Source of the DNA: CAVWDU01 sp963840725
GTDB taxonomy: Bacteria > Pseudomonadota > Gammaproteobacteria > Pseudomonadales > Halieaceae
Assembly (NCBI GenBank): GCA_963840725.1
Contig: CAWIZY010000016.1
Coordinates: forward strand, 1,364,001-1,428,000
Direction: 5' to 3'
Length of the DNA stretch: 64,000 bases
The notes under the pieces were generated by a model. That model did not search any database. It worked only from the letters and a program-made list of their open reading frames with translations, and had not been told where the DNA came from. Of the stretch, positions 34,609-43,740 are shown piece by piece; within the stretch, counting starts at the first letter, position 1, and every line of letters starts with the position of its first letter. A program made the translations under genes and the position numbers.

Positions 34609-35339
34609 ATCAGCATCCCGTAAGCCATGACAAAAATAATCGGCGTCAATGAAGCGAGTGCTATGAGGCCAAAGCCGTCAATCATGGGGTTTCGCCCCCG
34701 GATAGATGATGCCAGCCCCACGCCCAGAGCGGTGACCAGCGGCACGGTAATAGTGGATGTGGTGACTCCGCCAGAGTCGTAGGCAATGCCGATGATCTCC
34801 TGCGGCGCGAACATGGTCATGAGCATAACCAACAGGTAGCCACTGACAATAATCCACTGTATCGGCCAGCCCTTGAGAATGCGTACCACGCCGATGACAA
34901 TGGCGAGCCCGACCGCCAATGCCACTGTCATGCGCAGCCCATCGGCGTATTGTTCTTTGGCTGACTCGCTCGCTTCAATCAGCTGTCCGTTGGCGGCGGC
35001 TTCCGCTGCCTCCGCGGCTACGGCGATCAGCGCGGGTTCCGCGACAGTGGTTCCGAAGCCCAGAGCGAAGGCGAAGGTCAGCAGCCAGCCAACACTGCCT
35101 TTGCGAGCGAAGGCATTGGCCATGGATTCGCCGATGGGGAACAGGCCCTGTTCCAGGCCATGAATAAAGAACGTCAGTCCCAGTATCACGAACAGCGCAC
35201 CGGCCGCCAGCTGGCCTATCTCAGGCAGAGGTTGGCCCAGGACCAAGAGCTGAAAGAACAGTATGACCAGTAAAATGGGCAGCAGATCGCGAATGCTCCC
35301 CAGCATCGCAGTCAGGAGTTTGCTAAATGCGCTGTTCAT
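34605..35339 (-). CDS. DUF1538 membrane protein, first copy
   Basis: 244 residues, polytopic. Shares with its partner LTFFIHGLEQGLFPIGESMA, TTVAEPALIAVAAEAAEAA, YDSGGVTTSTITVPLVTALG and NPMIDGFGLIALASL. The AEPALIAVA and DSGGVTTSTITVP helices are the most conserved and may line a transport path. An internal insert (AAANGQLIEASESAKEQYAD) is absent from the second copy. It is the first gene of a four-gene operon (DUF1538, DUF1538, PII-like, CBS). Confidence 0.85.
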   Translation of the reverse strand: MNSAFSKLLTAMLGSIRDLLPILLVILFFQLLVLGQPLPEIGQLAAGALFVILGLTFFIHGLEQGLFPIGESMANAFARKGSVGWLLTFAFALGFGTTVAEPALIAVAAEAAEAAANGQLIEASESAKEQYADGLRMTVALAVGLAIVIGVVRILKGWPIQWIIVSGYLLVMLMTMFAPQEIIGIAYDSGGVTTSTITVPLVTALGVGLASSIRGRNPMIDGFGLIALASLTPIIFVMAYGMLI

Positions 35340-35430
35340 CCGCCGTTACGCCCCGGGGTCCCAGTGGTTCGCAGCGGAATGCTTGGCTTTGCCGGGGCTG
35401 TGCCCGCGGGCTGGTGCAGACACAGGGTCA

Positions 35431-37314
35431 TCAGTCGGGAATGATCTTGTCCAGCCATTTGCCTGCTTCCTTTTTTATTTTGCGCTGCAGTTCATCCGTG
35501 GCCAGGTCACTGAGAATTTCTTCGCTATCGACGCTGCACCAACTCGCCGGGTCGTCCCCGATCTCCCCTTTACAGTTTATCGGCCAGTCAATGGCGGTCA
35601 GGCGCTCGTTAACCCGACACGCCGGATCCAGTCGCGACAGCTCGGGTGACAAACGGGCCGAAAACTTGGCGCGGAAGTTCTGTTCCAACAGGTACAGCCG
35701 TCCCTCACCGCGGAGTTTTACCTGCGGCAACTCAATATTCAGGGGTGACAAGCGCAGCTTGCCGTCTCTGAGTTTCAGCTTGGCTGAAAACTTGTCAAAC
35801 CGGCTGCTGGTGGGCAGTTCGTTGCTGAGGGGTTCGCGGTTGATCAATGCCACCACCTGACAGAGCATTTGTTCGACCCCTATATCCTGCAGCACCGCAT
35901 CCCGCGCCTCGATTTCGATCGGCCCCTCGAGCGCCTTGATGAGTTCGGTGCTGGTGACGCCCCTGCTCTCAAGACTCCAGTCAATATCTGCCATACCGGA
36001 CATGACCGGTTCCTGGTTCAGGCTATTCAGTAAGCTGGGGATATCGAGTGCGATCAGCGTGCCCTCTGTCTCCAGTCGTGCTTTGCTGCGTCTGGCGTCC
36101 AGTGTGCCCTGAAGACTCAATTTCCCCCCGTGTACTTCGCCGGTCATCGAGCGTATTTTGACCAGGCCCTCCTTGGCGCGTAACTGCATTCTCAGGTTGC
36201 TGATCGACTGTCCCTGGAGTACCAGCCGGTCGATGGCCAGCCTGGCCCGGGTATCGATACTGCGGATCGCATCCAGCGGCAATGCCTGCTCGGTTTCCGT
36301 ATTGTCGGTGGTATCACTGACGCCGGGTGTCTGAGTGGCTCCTGGCCGGGTCTTCGCGCCCGCTTCCGGCCCAGCCAGCGCCAACAGTGCGGGATCGAAC
36401 AGGTTCAGCTTCAGATTGGCATCGATTTGTGGGCTTTCGAAGCTGGCGTAGCGCACTGAACCTGAGCCAAGGGTATCGCCACTGTTGATCTCCAGTTTCA
36501 GGTCCGCCTGTTGCGCTGCCAGCCGGATCTCGCCCCGGGCAGTGATTTTCAGCGCTTGCGCCACGGGCCCTTTTAGCGCCATGGTCAGCGGTTCAAGCGT
36601 CAGCAATTGGGATGCCTGATCGAACCTCACTACGCCCTTCAAGGATAGCTGGGCCGGAGCTCGGTCCTCACCCGCGGCCATTTGCAGTTGGGCCTGCAGC
36701 TCCACCGGATTAGACTCGAGGTTCAGTCCCCCGGCGCTAAGGCTGACAATCTCCAGGTCCGTGCTCTCGCCAGAACTGCCATCGACCCGTCGGATGATGG
36801 AGTCGGTCACGGTGAGCCGGTCGACTTGCAGCGCCAATGGCGCCACCATCACGGCCGCCGCATCACTGGCAGGTGCCGCAGCGGCCAGGGCCTCCCGTCG
36901 GGCCGCATAGAAGGCTTCCAGTTCCGCATCGGTAAAATCGGAGGTATCGAGTTCGGGAGTTTCCTGCCGTGGTAATATCGCCAGCAGTCCCTGTACCGAG
37001 ATCCGGTCGATTGCGATCTCGCGCTTCAGCAGTGGCATGAACTGGACCCCAATATCCAGTGCCTTAACCGAGAGTGACACGCCCTGTTCCTCAGGCAGGT
37101 TCAGTGCAGCATCTTCCAGAGTCACTTGCAGTTTGGGGAAAAACGATAGCGAGCTCTTGCCGCCGACTTCGAGTTGCGCGCCTGTCTGCCGCTCGATGGC
37201 TTCACTGGCGAGTGCAATCAGCTTGTCGTCGTCCAGCAGCAGTGTCGCCATGGTGCCCAGCGCCAGCGCGACAATCAGCGTGAGGGCGACCAACCATAGT
37301 ATTACCCGTGACAT
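35431..37314 (-). CDS. AsmA family protein
   Basis: 627 residues from ATG 37314, with GAGGAG upstream. A single N-terminal membrane helix (ILWLVALTLIVALALGTM) anchors a long periplasmic part with the AsmA start pattern (LEVGGKSSLSFFPKLQVTLEDAAL) and the C-terminal GMADIDWSLESRGVT ... NIELPQVKLRGEGRLYL. AsmA-like proteins form beta-groove structures tied to lipid movement and outer-membrane assembly. It follows the S46 peptidase gene by 17 bases on the same strand, so they probably share a transcript. Confidence 0.9.
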   Translation of the reverse strand: MSRVILWLVALTLIVALALGTMATLLLDDDKLIALASEAIERQTGAQLEVGGKSSLSFFPKLQVTLEDAALNLPEEQGVSLSVKALDIGVQFMPLLKREIAIDRISVQGLLAILPRQETPELDTSDFTDAELEAFYAARREALAAAAPASDAAAVMVAPLALQVDRLTVTDSIIRRVDGSSGESTDLEIVSLSAGGLNLESNPVELQAQLQMAAGEDRAPAQLSLKGVVRFDQASQLLTLEPLTMALKGPVAQALKITARGEIRLAAQQADLKLEINSGDTLGSGSVRYASFESPQIDANLKLNLFDPALLALAGPEAGAKTRPGATQTPGVSDTTDNTETEQALPLDAIRSIDTRARLAIDRLVLQGQSISNLRMQLRAKEGLVKIRSMTGEVHGGKLSLQGTLDARRSKARLETEGTLIALDIPSLLNSLNQEPVMSGMADIDWSLESRGVTSTELIKALEGPIEIEARDAVLQDIGVEQMLCQVVALINREPLSNELPTSSRFDKFSAKLKLRDGKLRLSPLNIELPQVKLRGEGRLYLLEQNFRAKFSARLSPELSRLDPACRVNERLTAIDWPINCKGEIGDDPASWCSVDSEEILSDLATDELQRKIKKEAGKWLDKIIPD

Positions 37315-37331
37315 TGCGACTCCTCTCAAGG

Positions 37332-39467
37332 TTATTGCGCGAACGTGAGCTCATCCACCAGGGTTTGTGCGCCATACAGTTTGCGCATGCTTTCGATCAT
37401 CAGGCCAGCATCTACCGCGACGGTCCGGTTATTCGCAATGTCGAACCAGTAGGAGCCGGCAATGGAATGGATGTTACCGTCAAAGACCAGGCCCACGATA
37501 CGACCTTTTGCATCGATCATGGGACTCCCCGAGTTACCCCCGATGATGTCAGTAGTGGCCGCCAGGTTAAAGGGCTGTTCCGGGCTCAGCGCACCGCGCT
37601 GCTCCAGCCATCGCGCCGGCAGTTTAAAGGGGGCCTGGCCGGTCGCCCGCGCGTAAAGCCGTTCGACGCGGGAGAACGGCTCGACGGCCGTACCGCGCTC
37701 GTTCCAACCGCTCACCGAGCCATAACTGGCTCGCAGCGTGAATGTCGCATCCGGGTAATCATCGCTGCCGCCGAGCTCGAAGCGGGCGCGGGCGATCTTC
37801 TGGGCAGCAGCATCCAGTCTTGCCTCGACTGCATTTTCATAGTGAGTTCTCAGCGCCAGCGCCTCCTTGTCGATACGTTTGACCAGCGCCAGCAACGGGT
37901 CGTCCGCCTTGGCGACAGCCTCGGCTCCGCCCTCCCAGAGCTGGCGGCGCACCCCGGCATCCGCCAGGGTCGAGCCAGTCACCAGAGCCGCGGCGAGTGA
38001 TTCAGGCGACTGGTCGCCGAGCACTGCTTGCACGGTCGGGTCGTCCGGCCCCAGCCACTCGCGGAGCTTGTCCAGAGAAAACGCCAGCTGCAGCTGTTCA
38101 TAGTCCGGGTACACCGGCACATTGGCAAACAGTTGTTGCCTTACACGGGGCAGGGCAGTATCCCGGTATTCGCGAAGTCGCTCAGTGTTGGGTTTGCCGA
38201 TCTCCTCAGTGCCTCGCACGAGGGTGCGGGCATAGTTGAACAGCGAACTGCGGAATCCGTAGCCACCTTCGATGAAACGGTAGCGGTCTTCGAACTGGCG
38301 GTATTGTTCCAGGGCGGCATCGACGTCATCCCAGGCGCTGCCATAGCGTTTGTGTAGCTCCGGGCGCTGCGCAAGCTGCTTGCGCAGCGCAGTTTCATCG
38401 GCCTGCTTGCGATTCATCTGCGCTGTGTCCGAGAGCGCAGCCAGCTGGTTACGCCATACTTTGATCGCGTTTTCGACATTAGCAATCCGTTGCTGCACGA
38501 TTCGGGCAGGTTCATCACCGGTGCGACTCCAGGCCAGCATCCGGCCCCGGAGCTCGGAATACAGCAGCAGCCGCTGAGGCAGGGTGCTGGCACGTAAATG
38601 TTTGAGCTGGCCCACAGTCAGCAGGCGCTGTGTGGTGCCGGGGTGTCCGGCGACAAACACCGGTTCACCGGCAGTCACACTGTCCCGTCGCCAGGGCAGG
38701 TAAGTGGCTATTTTTGCCGGCTCGCCATTTTCATAGACCCGCAGCATTGCCATATCCAGGCACCAGCGCGGGAAATTGAAATTGTCGGGGTCACCTCCGA
38801 AGGCGGCGATCGCCAGCTCGGGCGCAAAGGCGAGGCGTACATCGTCATAGCGCTGGTATTTGTAGAGGAAGTATTGGCCACCGCGATACAAACTGACCGA
38901 CTCACATGCCAACTGAGTGCCGTGCTCGGCCTCGCAGGCTTTTTCGAGTCGGGTGAGTGCTGCCTTGCGGGCGTCATTGGCTTCACTGTCGGCTTTACCC
39001 CGGGTTGCCTTCTCAATCGTGCCGGTGATCTCTTCGGTACTGACCAGCACCGAAATTCGCATGCCGGGACACACTCGCTCTTGTTCACGATTAGTGGCGA
39101 GAAAACCCAGATCCGACAGGTTCTCGGTTGCGCTGGACAGGTTGCGAATACAAGCCCAGACGCAATGGTTGTTGGTCAGAACCAGGCCCTCTGGCGAGAC
39201 GAACGAACCGGTGCAGCCGCCGTCCAGTCTGGCGATGGAGGTCTGTACGCGTTGCAACCACTCGCTGTCGATTGCGACGCCGTAACGCTTTTCGACCGCG
39301 GCAGAGGGAAAGCTGTCCAGTGTCCACATACCTTCTTCGGCACGTGTGAGGCCAGTACTGCATAGAAAAACGGCAATCATCAGTGCGCGTATCGCGCGGC
39401 TTTTAAGCCTCGGTCGTGATACCCCGGGCAGGCTGTGCTCGGAAAATAGGAGAGCGGGTCTGGTCAC
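37332..39467 (-). CDS. S46 family dipeptidyl peptidase, DPP7-like
   Basis: 711 residues from GTG 39467, which has AGGGA upstream; the export signal is IRALMIAVFLCSTGLTRA. Chymotrypsin-fold exopeptidase with catalytic His 101 (LTNNHCVWAC) and Ser 648 (IIGGNSGSPMID). The specificity position after the catalytic Ser reads LVFDGN; in this family Gly there goes with DPP7-type preference for hydrophobic P1 residues and Arg with DPP11-type acidic preference, so DPP7-like is inferred. It trims dipeptides in the periplasm, which fits life on peptides. Confidence 0.9.
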   Translation of the reverse strand: MTRPALLFSEHSLPGVSRPRLKSRAIRALMIAVFLCSTGLTRAEEGMWTLDSFPSAAVEKRYGVAIDSEWLQRVQTSIARLDGGCTGSFVSPEGLVLTNNHCVWACIRNLSSATENLSDLGFLATNREQERVCPGMRISVLVSTEEITGTIEKATRGKADSEANDARKAALTRLEKACEAEHGTQLACESVSLYRGGQYFLYKYQRYDDVRLAFAPELAIAAFGGDPDNFNFPRWCLDMAMLRVYENGEPAKIATYLPWRRDSVTAGEPVFVAGHPGTTQRLLTVGQLKHLRASTLPQRLLLYSELRGRMLAWSRTGDEPARIVQQRIANVENAIKVWRNQLAALSDTAQMNRKQADETALRKQLAQRPELHKRYGSAWDDVDAALEQYRQFEDRYRFIEGGYGFRSSLFNYARTLVRGTEEIGKPNTERLREYRDTALPRVRQQLFANVPVYPDYEQLQLAFSLDKLREWLGPDDPTVQAVLGDQSPESLAAALVTGSTLADAGVRRQLWEGGAEAVAKADDPLLALVKRIDKEALALRTHYENAVEARLDAAAQKIARARFELGGSDDYPDATFTLRASYGSVSGWNERGTAVEPFSRVERLYARATGQAPFKLPARWLEQRGALSPEQPFNLAATTDIIGGNSGSPMIDAKGRIVGLVFDGNIHSIAGSYWFDIANNRTVAVDAGLMIESMRKLYGAQTLVDELTFAQ

Positions 39468-39691
39468 AATGTGTTCCCTTTGTTGATTTATTTCAGTCCG
39501 GTCTGTCCAGTGTTGCTGCATCCGCGGGTTGCGTCGACGGTGCGATGCCGGCGCAGCCGCAGGTAGGTCGGCAAGTGTACCAGCACTGTTTCAAATGGGG
39601 TAAGCGGGATGTGACCGGGGGACGAAATGTGTGTAGTGCTACCCCTGCATGGCCCAACAGCCACCTGATAGCACGGTGGCGGCGGGCCTGA

Positions 39692-40241
39692 TCAGTTGCG
39701 AACGAAATTGCTCAGGCGGGGCTTCAAAAGCAGGGGCCCCGCCATGGTAGTAAGCAGTACCACCAGGACCAGAGCGGAAAACGTGTCGCCGTCGAAGATA
39801 TGATGGGTGAAGGCGAAGGACGCAAAAACCAGCCCGACTTCGCCGCGCGGGATCATCCCGATGCCGATACCCAGCCGATCATACTGCTGACCCCTGGCCA
39901 CCATGCCGGCGAGTCCCTTGGAGAGAACGGCCACCAGGAAAAGCGCCTATTAACGGCGCCAGGCCGGCGAGCGCTGCCAATTGCGCACCGGTCAGGGCCA
40001 GGCAAAGGGAAAAACAGGTCCAGAAACTGGAGTGTTTGGACAGGGAAGTCAGATTGACTATCTTGGGCAGCAAGGTTCGCGCCACGAGTACAGCGCCAAT
40101 GAAAAACCCCAGCGCTTTGGTGGTGATCAGCAGCAGGTCTGTAGCAGAGACGCCCCCCTGCGCTGCCACCAGACTGACCTCAGGCTGCTCGCCCGGGAAC
40201 TCGCCCCGCGATTGGTCTTTGACGGTCCTTGGGTAGGGCAT
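39692..40241 (-). pseudogene. Broken CPA2/Kef-type antiporter fused to a CBS-gene start
   Basis: Reading down the minus strand, one frame (40241 to about 39945) encodes antiporter helices (TTKALGFFIGAVLVARTLLP, then LALTGAQLAALAGLAPLIGAF). A second frame (39934 to 39692) gives the C-terminal part (AVLSKGLAGMVARGQQYDRL, GMIPRGEVGLVFASFAF). The segment that should lie between them is missing and the frame shifts at about 39940, so an internal deletion has destroyed the gene. The first residues, MPYPRTVKDQSR, are not antiporter-like but match the start of the CBS gene at 42334 (MPYPTTIKDCMR), as do the ribosome-binding region and upstream bases. Confidence 0.75.
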
Positions 40242-40672
40242 GCGGCTAAGCTCCTGGGGTGGATTGCCTGCTTTTTTAGGCGAGCTGTCGCAGATTTATT
40301 CATTGGCTTTGCGAGTTTGTGCCGACGCCTGCAAGGCCTATCAATTCGTTTAAGCTTACCGTAGCGCAGCATCAGTTCGCTAATAACGTCCCTGTTAACA
40401 TAGTGTACCGTCAGCTCTCTCAAGCGAAGGGCGGGCACAGCGTAATTCTCGAAAATAAGGTCAAAGTTGTTTTCGGCGATGGTATACGGTGCTTCGTAGG
40501 TGATATAGGTGGTTTCGTAGTGCGCGGTTTTATAACCATCCCTTGCAACGGGCTTCAGCGGGTAACGCCGACCGCCAACGTCGATGCTTACCTCGATACC
40601 ATGCGGCTCGTCTCTACCGACATAGGCAATGGATAGCGTATTAAACCCGGCGAAAATATTCCTTACACTCAA
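40127..40672 (-). pseudogene. Truncated unknown gene reading into the antiporter remnant
   Basis: The frame gives 181 residues. Only the first roughly 110 look like real protein (SIDVGGRRYPLKPVARDGY, ENNFDLIFENYAVPALRLRE). The remainder is Arg/Lys/Ser-rich and antisense-like, and it runs through the start region of the antiporter remnant in a different frame, so the original 3' end was probably lost at about 40330. I do not recognise the family. It starts 30 bases after the epimerase-like gene and was probably cotranscribed with it. Base composition is as AT-rich as the epimerase gene. Confidence 0.5.
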
Positions 40673-40702
40673 GCTGATAGAGGCGGTACTGCGACGATTG
40701 CC

Positions 40703-41731
40703 CTAGTGTTTTCCCCAGGTGATGTTGCCGTCTTCCAGATTAGCTACGCCAAAGTTTTCAGGGTCGGTCGTATTTGATGCTTCTATGCCTGCTAACTTTT
40801 CATTGGGAACAGCCACTGACTTGAATTTCCTGCCATAGGTATAGGATTGCCAGGCTTCAGCCACTTCCCTGAATTTTTCGATTCCGGAAATGCTATAGAG
40901 CATCATTAGCTGATGAACATGGATTTCATGGTAGTGTCCACTGCCAATGCCGTAGGTTTTTTGGTTCTTCTCGCTGTAGTCATAGCGAGAGCTGTGAGAC
41001 AAGTCATAAAGGTCAATCACTCGAACAAGCGAATTCAACCCGATTTGAATTGTTTCCCGGGCCTTCTCAGACCCGAGTTTCTCATAGGCATCATAGAGTC
41101 CACTCAGCGCAAAGATATACCCATTCAAAACATGCGTTGGTTTTGTGGCGTGCCCATACTCTTCAAAAAAGACCGTGCCTTCGAAATCCGAGGCAACGCC
41201 GGAATCTGTTACAGGGTAAGCAAAAGCACGGATCGCTCTTTCGGCTTTTTCTCGAAATAGCTCATCACCTGTCAGCAAGTAGGCATTGGAAAAAACGGAG
41301 ATCGTCTGACCCTGCGCCATGGCGGATGGCCAATTTTCGGGTAGATCGTAAGGGGGGTGGGCCTGTTCAGTCAGCACCGAGCAAAAATCTTGAAATTCAA
41401 TGCACTTGTCCAGAAGGTGGTATGCAATCGCCAGGAATTTTTCCCTGGAGCTCTCAGCTTGAGTTGTAAAAAAGTGCTTGTAGAAGTTTTGCCCTATCTG
41501 GGAAATGGCGATCGGATACTCCACCCATTTTCCGTCTAATTTCTGTAGTGGGATGCCATTTACAAACTTGTGGCTCTCTGAATACCGGTCGATATTCCCG
41601 CTCACCAGCGCATTGGGGTAATTCTTCTGGCTTGCACTTGGCAAGTCAGCGTTTGTGTCATGGCGAACGAGAAGCCATATATAAAAAGAAGCGAAAATAA
41701 TGGCGGTAAGAATTTTAACGAAAGCTTTCAT
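40703..41731 (-). CDS. D-glucuronyl C5-epimerase C-terminal domain-like protein
   Basis: 342 residues with an N-terminal signal anchor (VKILTAIIFASFYIWLLV). The helical-toroid features of the glucuronyl C5-epimerase family are visible: PYDLPENWPSAMAQGQTISV, EEYGHATKPTHVLNGYIFAL, and HEIHVHQLMMLYSIS. The family changes D-glucuronate to L-iduronate in polysaccharides; here the target would be an envelope or exported glycan. The gene is more AT-rich than its neighbours (two 60-base lines hand-counted at 29 G+C each), which suggests acquisition. It stands next to gene remnants. Confidence 0.72.
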   Translation of the reverse strand: MKAFVKILTAIIFASFYIWLLVRHDTNADLPSASQKNYPNALVSGNIDRYSESHKFVNGIPLQKLDGKWVEYPIAISQIGQNFYKHFFTTQAESSREKFLAIAYHLLDKCIEFQDFCSVLTEQAHPPYDLPENWPSAMAQGQTISVFSNAYLLTGDELFREKAERAIRAFAYPVTDSGVASDFEGTVFFEEYGHATKPTHVLNGYIFALSGLYDAYEKLGSEKARETIQIGLNSLVRVIDLYDLSHSSRYDYSEKNQKTYGIGSGHYHEIHVHQLMMLYSISGIEKFREVAEAWQSYTYGRKFKSVAVPNEKLAGIEASNTTDPENFGVANLEDGNITWGKH

Positions 41732-41905
41732 TACCAGAACCTATCTGGACAGAGTAGTGAGCCCTAATGTCGGTTGACTGCATGTCAGAAGAGTTTTCAA
41801 TGGCCTGCGCGGCATCAGCCATTGCAGGCAGGGGCGCCAGGATCAGGGTGAGTCAGGCCAAACGGGTTTGACAAGACGATGGCACGACCCGTCAGCCGGG
41901 TCAGC

Positions 41906-42334
41906 CTATGTTGTCGGTTTGCGCAGGTGTCGACGAGAGTGTTCCATCAGCGCCCAGAGGACATTGCTTGAGCTTACCTGGCCGACCAGCTTGTCGCCAC
42001 TTACGACCGGGCGGCGGCGTTGTCGGGTTTTCAGCATGGATTGGGCCACGTCGATGATGCTGTCTCCAGGCCCACAGGTTACTGCGTCGGCGGTCATGGC
42101 TTCCTTAACCAGCAAGTGGTCCGGATCGCCGTCGTTGTATATGGCCCCCAAAACGGATTCGATACAGTCGATCTCCGACAGAACCCCGACCACGTTGCCC
42201 TCGCTATCTGTGACGGTCAGGCCGGTCAGTTTGTACTCTGAAATAATGTCGATCGCGGCCACCAGACTGTCGTCGGCCTTGACGGTCAGCGGCTTGCGCC
42301 GCATGCAGTCCTTGATGGTAGTTGGGTAGGGCAT
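41906..42334 (-). CDS. CBS-domain protein
   Basis: 142 residues from ATG 42334, which has AGGAGGTG nine bases upstream; a longer frame start at 42373 lacks such a site. Two CBS motifs: IKDCMRRKPLTVKADDSLVA ... GVLSEIDCIESVL, and VKEAMTADAVTCGPGDSIID ... GQVSSSNVLWAL. It is a probable nucleotide-binding sensor with no fused effector domain. The bases around its start recur, diverged, at 40241, in front of the antiporter remnant. Confidence 0.88.
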   Translation of the reverse strand: MPYPTTIKDCMRRKPLTVKADDSLVAAIDIISEYKLTGLTVTDSEGNVVGVLSEIDCIESVLGAIYNDGDPDHLLVKEAMTADAVTCGPGDSIIDVAQSMLKTRQRRRPVVSGDKLVGQVSSSNVLWALMEHSRRHLRKPTT

Positions 42335-42389
42335 TCTGTTCACCTCCTGGGGTGGTTTGTCTGCTGCGTGCACGCGTTGTCGCGCAGGA

Positions 42390-43007
42390 TTATTCAGGAA
42401 CGTCGTGGGTGTGTACCGTTGACTCTACGCTCTGATGCATATCGCTCCGGGTCGCGGTTGCCACTTTGCCAAGCAGCAGTGTTTCCAATCCCATCACGTG
42501 TTCATCGTGATCACCCAATTCACGCAGCGCATTGGCCAACTGCAGCAGGTAATCCGTATTGCTGCCGCTGGGTCCGGTGGCGCCCGCAATGTGGTCTGCC
42601 ACCGCTGCTGGCCGCGCCGGCCCCAGATACGCCGGGTTGTGACGGGGTGCAATATACACTACACCGGCTGCCATTGCGCCGCGTTCGCGAAGGTGAATAG
42701 GACAAGCATAGCGCTGATAGCCGTTTTTTTCCCGGTGATCCAGCTGCTCCAGCACCTGATCTACCACCCGGTAGGCGACCCCCAGGCACAGCGCCCCGGG
42801 GCTACGGACCAGGGTGACGACTCGCCCGGGTGAACAGGGTGTGCCCCGGTGGTCGTGGGATCCCTGCCAAAATCGCCGCTGCCAGCCGGTAAGGCTGGCT
42901 TCCTCACGTTCCAGGTAGGGAAAATCCACCTTGTATATTAGCGAGCCATAGCCAAATACCCAGTGGCAGCTTTGTTCCGGGTCGCCCCCGGGTCCAGAGA
43001 CCGCCAT
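42390..43007 (-). CDS. chaC: ChaC-like gamma-glutamylcyclotransferase
   Basis: 205 residues. WVFGYGSLIYKVDFPY is the substrate-binding loop of the family, and LDHREKNGYQRY carries the catalytic Glu typical of ChaC. It cleaves glutathione to 5-oxoproline and Cys-Gly in the cytoplasm. The start is ATG 43007, overlapping the TAA of the upstream YaiL gene (TAATG); GTG 43013 is possible. It forms a two-gene operon with YaiL. Confidence 0.9.
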   Translation of the reverse strand: MAVSGPGGDPEQSCHWVFGYGSLIYKVDFPYLEREEASLTGWQRRFWQGSHDHRGTPCSPGRVVTLVRSPGALCLGVAYRVVDQVLEQLDHREKNGYQRYACPIHLRERGAMAAGVVYIAPRHNPAYLGPARPAAVADHIAGATGPSGSNTDYLLQLANALRELGDHDEHVMGLETLLLGKVATATRSDMHQSVESTVHTHDVPE

Positions 43008-43543
43008 TACCACATCAAATCGTCGGGAATCTGGTAGGCGGCATAGGGGTCTTCCTCGGCCTCGCTGGCTTCGCTGCGAGTGTTGAGCAGTGCAATGGTA
43101 TTGTCACTGCGCTGGCTGATTTTCTCAGCCACTGCGGCGGGCACCAACTCGTAGCCCCCCTTGAAACGGACAATGGCCAGCTGCCCTGAGCTGAGTTGTT
43201 GCTGGAGTCGCGGTGTTACCAGCAGTTTCTTGATCTTTTTACCGTCGACAAACTGATAATTTATCTCTCCGCCACCGCGTGCCACGCGATTCATCTGGAT
43301 GAGTTGGATCACCTGAGCCTGTATGGCCTTTTTTTCCGCTGCGGCCTGCTGCTCGCGATTGGTGGCACGGTCGCGCTCGGCTTTTTCGGCCAGTGCGCGC
43401 TTCGCCTGTTGCCGGTTTTCGTCTATCTGTGGCTCGCCTTTGGGCTGCTGCCGGGCCTGTTTGCGTTTCTCTTTTTTCAGTTGCTGCGCTTTTTTCTTAT
43501 CGACAACACCGGCCTGTAATAATTGTTCTTGCAGAGAGGGCAT
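43007..43543 (-). CDS. yaiL: DUF2058/YaiL family protein
   Basis: 178 residues. The N-terminal MPSLQEQLLQAGVVDKKKAQ and the following Lys/Gln/Glu-rich coiled-coil (about 17-85) match YaiL, as does INYQFVDGKKIKKLLVT in the C-terminal half. It is a nucleoprotein-like cytoplasmic protein of unknown role, common in gammaproteobacteria. Confidence 0.9.
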   Translation of the reverse strand: MPSLQEQLLQAGVVDKKKAQQLKKEKRKQARQQPKGEPQIDENRQQAKRALAEKAERDRATNREQQAAAEKKAIQAQVIQLIQMNRVARGGGEINYQFVDGKKIKKLLVTPRLQQQLSSGQLAIVRFKGGYELVPAAVAEKISQRSDNTIALLNTRSEASEAEEDPYAAYQIPDDLMW

Positions 43544-43740
43544 GAGGGTATCCGGGAGCGGGTGACTGGAGGCTTGATTATCGGCCCTTCCGCGGGCGCG
43601 GTAAAGTGATCACGCGTCGGACTCTGTGCCTGCTCCCTCGCGCGCACCCCAGGCTCACCCGGTTGCAACTGTGCTGGCGATTGCTATGTTTCATTGTCAG
43701 GGTAGCGTAGTCTTCGCCAGCACCCGGGAGGAATGAGACG

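Noticed and set aside
33589..34623. A 344-residue plus-strand frame over the DUF1538 gene
   Set aside because: It is the reverse complement of a clear membrane-protein gene and has a shadow-like composition (His, Gln, Arg, Gly).
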